From assembly GCF_000626715.1 (NCBI RefSeq), contig NZ_AQRA01000006.1, positions 434,001 through 498,000 of the forward strand: a stretch of DNA of 64,000 nucleotides, written 5' to 3'. Origin of the DNA: Aquimarina atlantica (GTDB lineage: Bacteria; Bacteroidota; Bacteroidia; Flavobacteriales; Flavobacteriaceae). The notes beneath the pieces were generated by a model that had not been told where the DNA came from, did no database searches, and was given only the letters and a program-made list of their open reading frames with translations. Made by a program: the position numbers and the translations under genes. This document shows, piece after piece, positions 60,558-64,000 of this stretch (position 1 is its first letter; every line of letters begins with the position of its first letter).

Positions 60558-62651
60558 TTATAATTGTTTGAGAGCTTGCTCTACTTCCTGTACAGGAAGT
60601 TTGCATGCTCCTTGTTGGCAGACATATATAAAAGTTGCATCTTCTATATACTTGTTTTTAAATACAGGCAGTGTGCTTTCTTGAGTACTTCCTACGACAA
60701 TAGCGTTTGGGATATAATACGAATTAAAAGTGTCTGCTATAGCATCTGCTTTTTCTCCTACGATTACAATCTCATAAAAGGGATAAACAGTATAAAGCTG
60801 TAAAGCACTCCATTTAGAAAAATCTTTTGCGTTATCGGTTAAATAATCTGCCATAGAAGATAACATTTGCTTCGACTTTTCTGTAAGCTGGTTATCATAG
60901 TTTAGAATACCAAGCCTTTTTAGATTATGTCCCATAACAGCATTTGGCGATGGTATTACCCCATCATCAACTTTAATTAATGTAGAGATCAATTTACTTT
61001 CTTTGGTGTATTTATACATCTTAGTCACCGAATCTGTATAATGTGTTGTAGCGATAGTATGTAGAGCGTTTGCACGATCCAGGTATTTTGTTTTCAGGGT
61101 TACACTATATAAATTGATAGTGGCATCAATAAGTAAAGCATAATCTTCTATAAAACCTTCTTGCTGTTTATCACCTTTTTTAAAAGTATGAACCAGAAAA
61201 TTGTTGTTGGTATTATTGGTGTTAATAACATCGTAAAGGGCTATAGCTTTGCTAAGGTATTCTTTATTCCCGAAAGCTTTGTATGCATCAATAAACCCAT
61301 TAATCAATAGGGCATTCCATGAAGTAATTACTTTATCATCAATAGCAGGGGATACTCTTTTCTGTCTTTCGTTAAAGAGTAATTGTTGCCATTTGGCCTT
61401 TAGAGATACTAGTTTCTCTGGTAAGATATTATTTTGAGCACTAAACATACTATCATTAGAAGATTGTTGTATATTAAAAGAGGTTTCCTTTTCTGTGCTT
61501 TCAGAAGTTCCTAAATCATAATATGTAGAAAAAAGAGAAAACTCTTCTTTCAAAATATGTTGTAAGTCTTCTTTTGTCCATTGGTAATAACCACCTTCTT
61601 TCCCTTCGCTATCAGCATCTATTGCCGAGTGATACCCTCCATTTTGATCTTTCATTTCACGTTCTAAAAAAGCAATAGTTTCTTCTACTATGGTTTTATA
61701 TTGTACTTTTTTATAGACCTTATAGGCTTTAGAATAGAGGCTAATTAGTTGCGCATTGGTGTAGAGCATTTTTTCAAAATGGGGAACTTTCCAATATGGA
61801 TCGGTGCTGTATCTAAAAAAGCCTCCGCCAATATGATCATAAATGCCACCCGATGCGATGTTGTCTAAAGTATTTTCAACATGTCTTTTAACCGTATCGT
61901 TATGTGTTAGTTTAGCATAATCCATAAGAAAGTCCAAACTATGTGGTTTGATGAATTTTTGATTCCCAAGATCTCCTCCCCATTTAAGATCCCAATTTTT
62001 TTGCCAATTATTTACACTTAAATCAAGAGCATCTTTAGTTAAATGAGTATCATCATTTTTGGGTTCAATTACATTGGTAGCATGTATACCCGATGAAATT
62101 TTATCGGCATAATCTGTTAGTTTTTCAGGATCAGTTTGATATAAATCGCTGATTTTATTGAGTACTTCTTTCCATTGTTCATTGGTATGATAGGTACCAC
62201 CATATACTGGTTTTCCATTCGGAAGAAGAATAACATTAAGAGGCCATCCACCACTACCTTGCATTAGTTGTACAGCAGTCATATAAACATGATCGAGATC
62301 AGGACGTTCTTCTCTATCTACTTTAATGTTTATAAAACGCTCATTCATTATCCGAGCGATATTTTCATCTGCAAATGTTTCTTTTTCCATGACATGACAC
62401 CAATGGCAAGAAGAATATCCAATACTTACAATTAATAATTTATCGGTTTTTACAGCTTCTTCAAGAGCACTATCATTCCAGGGTTGCCAATCTACAGGAT
62501 TATGTGCATGTTGTAATAAATAAGGGCTTGTTTCATTAATCAAACTATTGGTATATGCATGATCGCTTTTTGATGGAGTATCCTTACAACCAAAAACAAC
62601 TAATAGTACAGTAAAAAAAGTAAACTTTATAATTCGTGAAGTATTTAACAT
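60558..62651 (-). CDS. DUF255/YyaL-type thioredoxin-domain lipoprotein
   Basis: About 697 aa from ATG 62651 ([10 protein letters not shown]). Lipoprotein signal with VVFGCKD. N-terminal DUF255 thioredoxin-like domain: [36 protein letters not shown] (CHWC redox motif, about residues 82-85), [40 protein letters not shown]. Then an (alpha/alpha)6 barrel like glycosidases/epimerases with [25 protein letters not shown]. Human homologue is SPATA20. Function is unknown; cytosolic relatives exist, so the lipid anchor here is a notable trait. Confidence 0.92.
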   Translation of the reverse strand: MLNTSRIIKFTFFTVLLVVFGCKDTPSKSDHAYTNSLINETSPYLLQHAHNPVDWQPWNDSALEEAVKTDKLLIVSIGYSSCHWCHVMEKETFADENIARIMNERFINIKVDREERPDLDHVYMTAVQLMQGSGGWPLNVILLPNGKPVYGGTYHTNEQWKEVLNKISDLYQTDPEKLTDYADKISSGIHATNVIEPKNDDTHLTKDALDLSVNNWQKNWDLKWGGDLGNQKFIKPHSLDFLMDYAKLTHNDTVKRHVENTLDNIASGGIYDHIGGGFFRYSTDPYWKVPHFEKMLYTNAQLISLYSKAYKVYKKVQYKTIVEETIAFLEREMKDQNGGYHSAIDADSEGKEGGYYQWTKEDLQHILKEEFSLFSTYYDLGTSESTEKETSFNIQQSSNDSMFSAQNNILPEKLVSLKAKWQQLLFNERQKRVSPAIDDKVITSWNALLINGFIDAYKAFGNKEYLSKAIALYDVINTNNTNNNFLVHTFKKGDKQQEGFIEDYALLIDATINLYSVTLKTKYLDRANALHTIATTHYTDSVTKMYKYTKESKLISTLIKVDDGVIPSPNAVMGHNLKRLGILNYDNQLTEKSKQMLSSMADYLTDNAKDFSKWSALQLYTVYPFYEIVIVGEKADAIADTFNSYYIPNAIVVGSTQESTLPVFKNKYIEDATFIYVCQQGACKLPVQEVEQALKQL

Positions 62652-62878
62652 TTCGTTACAAAAAGGTATATTTAAAGCAAAGTACAATAATTTGTATAAT
62701 ATCCCTAAATACGATGCTTAGAGGTTTGTCTATATTAAGAAATGCATAGAGTAAGGCTATCCTTTAATAAAGGTCGTTTGTCTATAAAAACATGCTGTTT
62801 AGAGGATAAGTTTACAATAAAAAGAAATGTTCCTTATTTTCAAATTTCCTCAAAAAAGGAAGGTCTAATTATTAGAAT

Positions 62879-64000
62879 ATGATGCAGAATACGATTTACC
62901 TCATAGTATTGATTTTGATTTTTTCTGGTTGTTCAAAAGATCAGAAAAAAAGTAATACTGTGGTAGAAAAAAAACAGAGTACAACGCTATTTGAAAAAGT
63001 TTCAGAAACTCATAGTACAATAGGTTTTAAGAATAAGATCGAAGAAACATTATATTTTAATTTTCTTAATTATTCATACATCTATAATGGCGGGGGAGTA
63101 GCTGTTGGTGATATCAATAATGATGGATTAGAAGATATATATTTTAGCTCTAATCAGGGCACTAATAAGCTCTACCTTAATAAAGGCGACTTTGTTTTTG
63201 ACGATATCACAAAAAATGCAGGAGTAACTGATAAGGAAGATTGGTCTACCGGAGTTTCTATGATAGATATTAACGCCGATGGTTGGTTAGATATTTATGT
63301 GTGTAAATCGGGTGCATTGCAGCATAAAGAAAATAGAAAAAACAAACTTTATATCAACCAAAAGAATGGAACTTTTATAGAGCAGGCGGATCAATATGGT
63401 TTGGCTTCCAGTGCTTTTTCGACTCAGGCATATTATTTAGATTTTGATAAAGATGGAGATTTAGATATATACCTGTTAAATCATAGACCAGATTTTAACA
63501 ACAATGTAACGATAGACCCTAGAATTCAGTTTAGCTATCACCCCGAAAGTAGTGATCAGTTATTTGAAAACAATAATGGAAAATTTACTGATATTACTCA
63601 AAAATCAGGATTGCTAAATAAAGCGTGGGGGCTTAGTGCATCTATTGGTGATTTTAATGAAGATGATTGGCCGGATATTTATGTAGCTAATGATTTTTTA
63701 GAATCTGATTTTCTTTACATCAATAATCACGATGGCACATTTACCAATACCATTCTTAGCACGTTTGATCATATCACGGCAAATAGTATGGGGTCTGATT
63801 TTGCCGATATTAATAATGATCTTAAACCGGATTTAGTGGTTTTAGATATGTTGTCTGATGATCATAAAAGAAGTAAAGAAAATATGGCAGCGATGAGCAC
63901 CGAAAACTTTAACGAGTTGGTTAAGTCAGGGTATCATCACCAATATATGTCTAATGCATTACAGCTCAACCTGGGAAATGGGGTGTATAGCGAAATAGGG
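62879..64000 (+). CDS. FG-GAP/ASPIC-UnbV-type lipoprotein (3' end beyond window)
   Basis: Open from ATG 62879 to the window end, 374 codons so far. Lipoprotein signal with lipobox FSGCSKDQ. FG-GAP/VCBS calcium-binding repeats: VGDINNDGLEDIYFSSNQG, MIDINADGWLDIYVC, FDKDGDLDIYL, IGDFNEDDWPDIYVAN, FADINNDLKPDLVVLD. Such proteins (often with a C-terminal ASPIC/UnbV domain, about 1100 aa) accompany SusC/D loci in Bacteroidota. A second ATG directly follows the first. Likely surface exposed. Confidence 0.85.
   Translation, partial: MMQNTIYLIVLILIFSGCSKDQKKSNTVVEKKQSTTLFEKVSETHSTIGFKNKIEETLYFNFLNYSYIYNGGGVAVGDINNDGLEDIYFSSNQGTNKLYLNKGDFVFDDITKNAGVTDKEDWSTGVSMIDINADGWLDIYVCKSGALQHKENRKNKLYINQKNGTFIEQADQYGLASSAFSTQAYYLDFDKDGDLDIYLLNHRPDFNNNVTIDPRIQFSYHPESSDQLFENNNGKFTDITQKSGLLNKAWGLSASIGDFNEDDWPDIYVANDFLESDFLYINNHDGTFTNTILSTFDHITANSMGSDFADINNDLKPDLVVLDMLSDDHKRSKENMAAMSTENFNELVKSGYHHQYMSNALQLNLGNGVYSEIG

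Noticed and set aside
1..64000. CRISPR arrays, insertion sequences, integrases, restriction or retron-type systems
   Set aside because: No regularly spaced repeats, transposase or integrase motifs, cas genes, methyltransferase motifs or reverse transcriptase were found on either strand.

Overview
The window is AT-rich chromosomal DNA from a member of the Bacteroidota, most likely a marine Flavobacteriaceae (Aquimarina-like at best guess; genus not provable here). Supporting evidence: several TonB-dependent receptors with N-terminal carboxypeptidase-regulatory domains, DUF6252-type lipoproteins, AraC regulators with 7-TM or TPR sensor domains, LytTR two-component genes, A-rich ribosome-binding regions and promoter elements matching the Bacteroidota -7 consensus TAnnTTTG.

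1-16 kb is mostly housekeeping on the minus strand: the C-terminal part of a plug/TPR/DUF2135-like surface protein (+), both methylmalonyl-CoA mutase subunits separated by a small exported protein and a relic of its paralogue, a DivIC/FtsB-like protein, uridine kinase, a complete muropeptide-recycling cassette (AmpG-like permease, NagZ-like GH3 enzyme, AnmK), then cytochrome c, a PQQ-type sugar dehydrogenase and a TonB receptor. 16-18.2 kb holds an ECF sigma factor, a 60-aa protein, an MscS-like channel and an unlisted 43-aa membrane peptide; the sigma gene and the peptide share an almost identical GTGAC-N17-GTC promoter. 18.5-23.3 kb is a plus-strand TonB barrel, lipoprotein, LytS-type kinase and LytTR regulator. 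23.4-26.2 kb holds a Crp/DUF4386 pair and a second ECF sigma factor.

26.4-33.2 kb is a metal or siderophore locus: ABC ATPase, TonB siderophore receptor, two DUF3526-type permeases and a small CxxC protein. 33.3-42.6 kb is accessory: AraC sensors, a lipoprotein, an M1-like peptidase lacking the usual third zinc ligand, a HAD phosphatase and three DUF2306-like membrane proteins. 42.9-43.7 kb is a scar where a broken sterol desaturase abuts the last HTH of a lost Crp regulator. 43.7-49.5 kb is a tandem cluster of four DJ-1/PfpI-domain proteins, one cytosolic GlxA-type regulator and three exported (one with an N-terminal Cys-rich metal-binding motif, two with C-terminal TPR-like regions), closed by an AraC regulator.

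49.7-56 kb is a patchwork: TetR with a divergent hydrolase, a Tat-exported thioredoxin-reductase-like flavoprotein, GNAT, SRPBCC, gene relics, a second DUF4386/Crp pair, and a 36-nt element present three times at nearly constant distance from a -7 box. 56.2-60.5 kb lies between tRNA-Pro(TGG) and tRNA-Pro(GGG) and carries an NTF2-like protein, cydAB and two small double-glycine-leader peptides. The end has a DUF255/thioredoxin-domain lipoprotein and the start of an FG-GAP/ASPIC-UnbV-type lipoprotein.

The best candidates for undescribed biology are the exported DJ-1/PfpI cluster, the GG-leader peptide pair, the ECF autoregulon with its hidden membrane peptide, and the triple 36-nt element.
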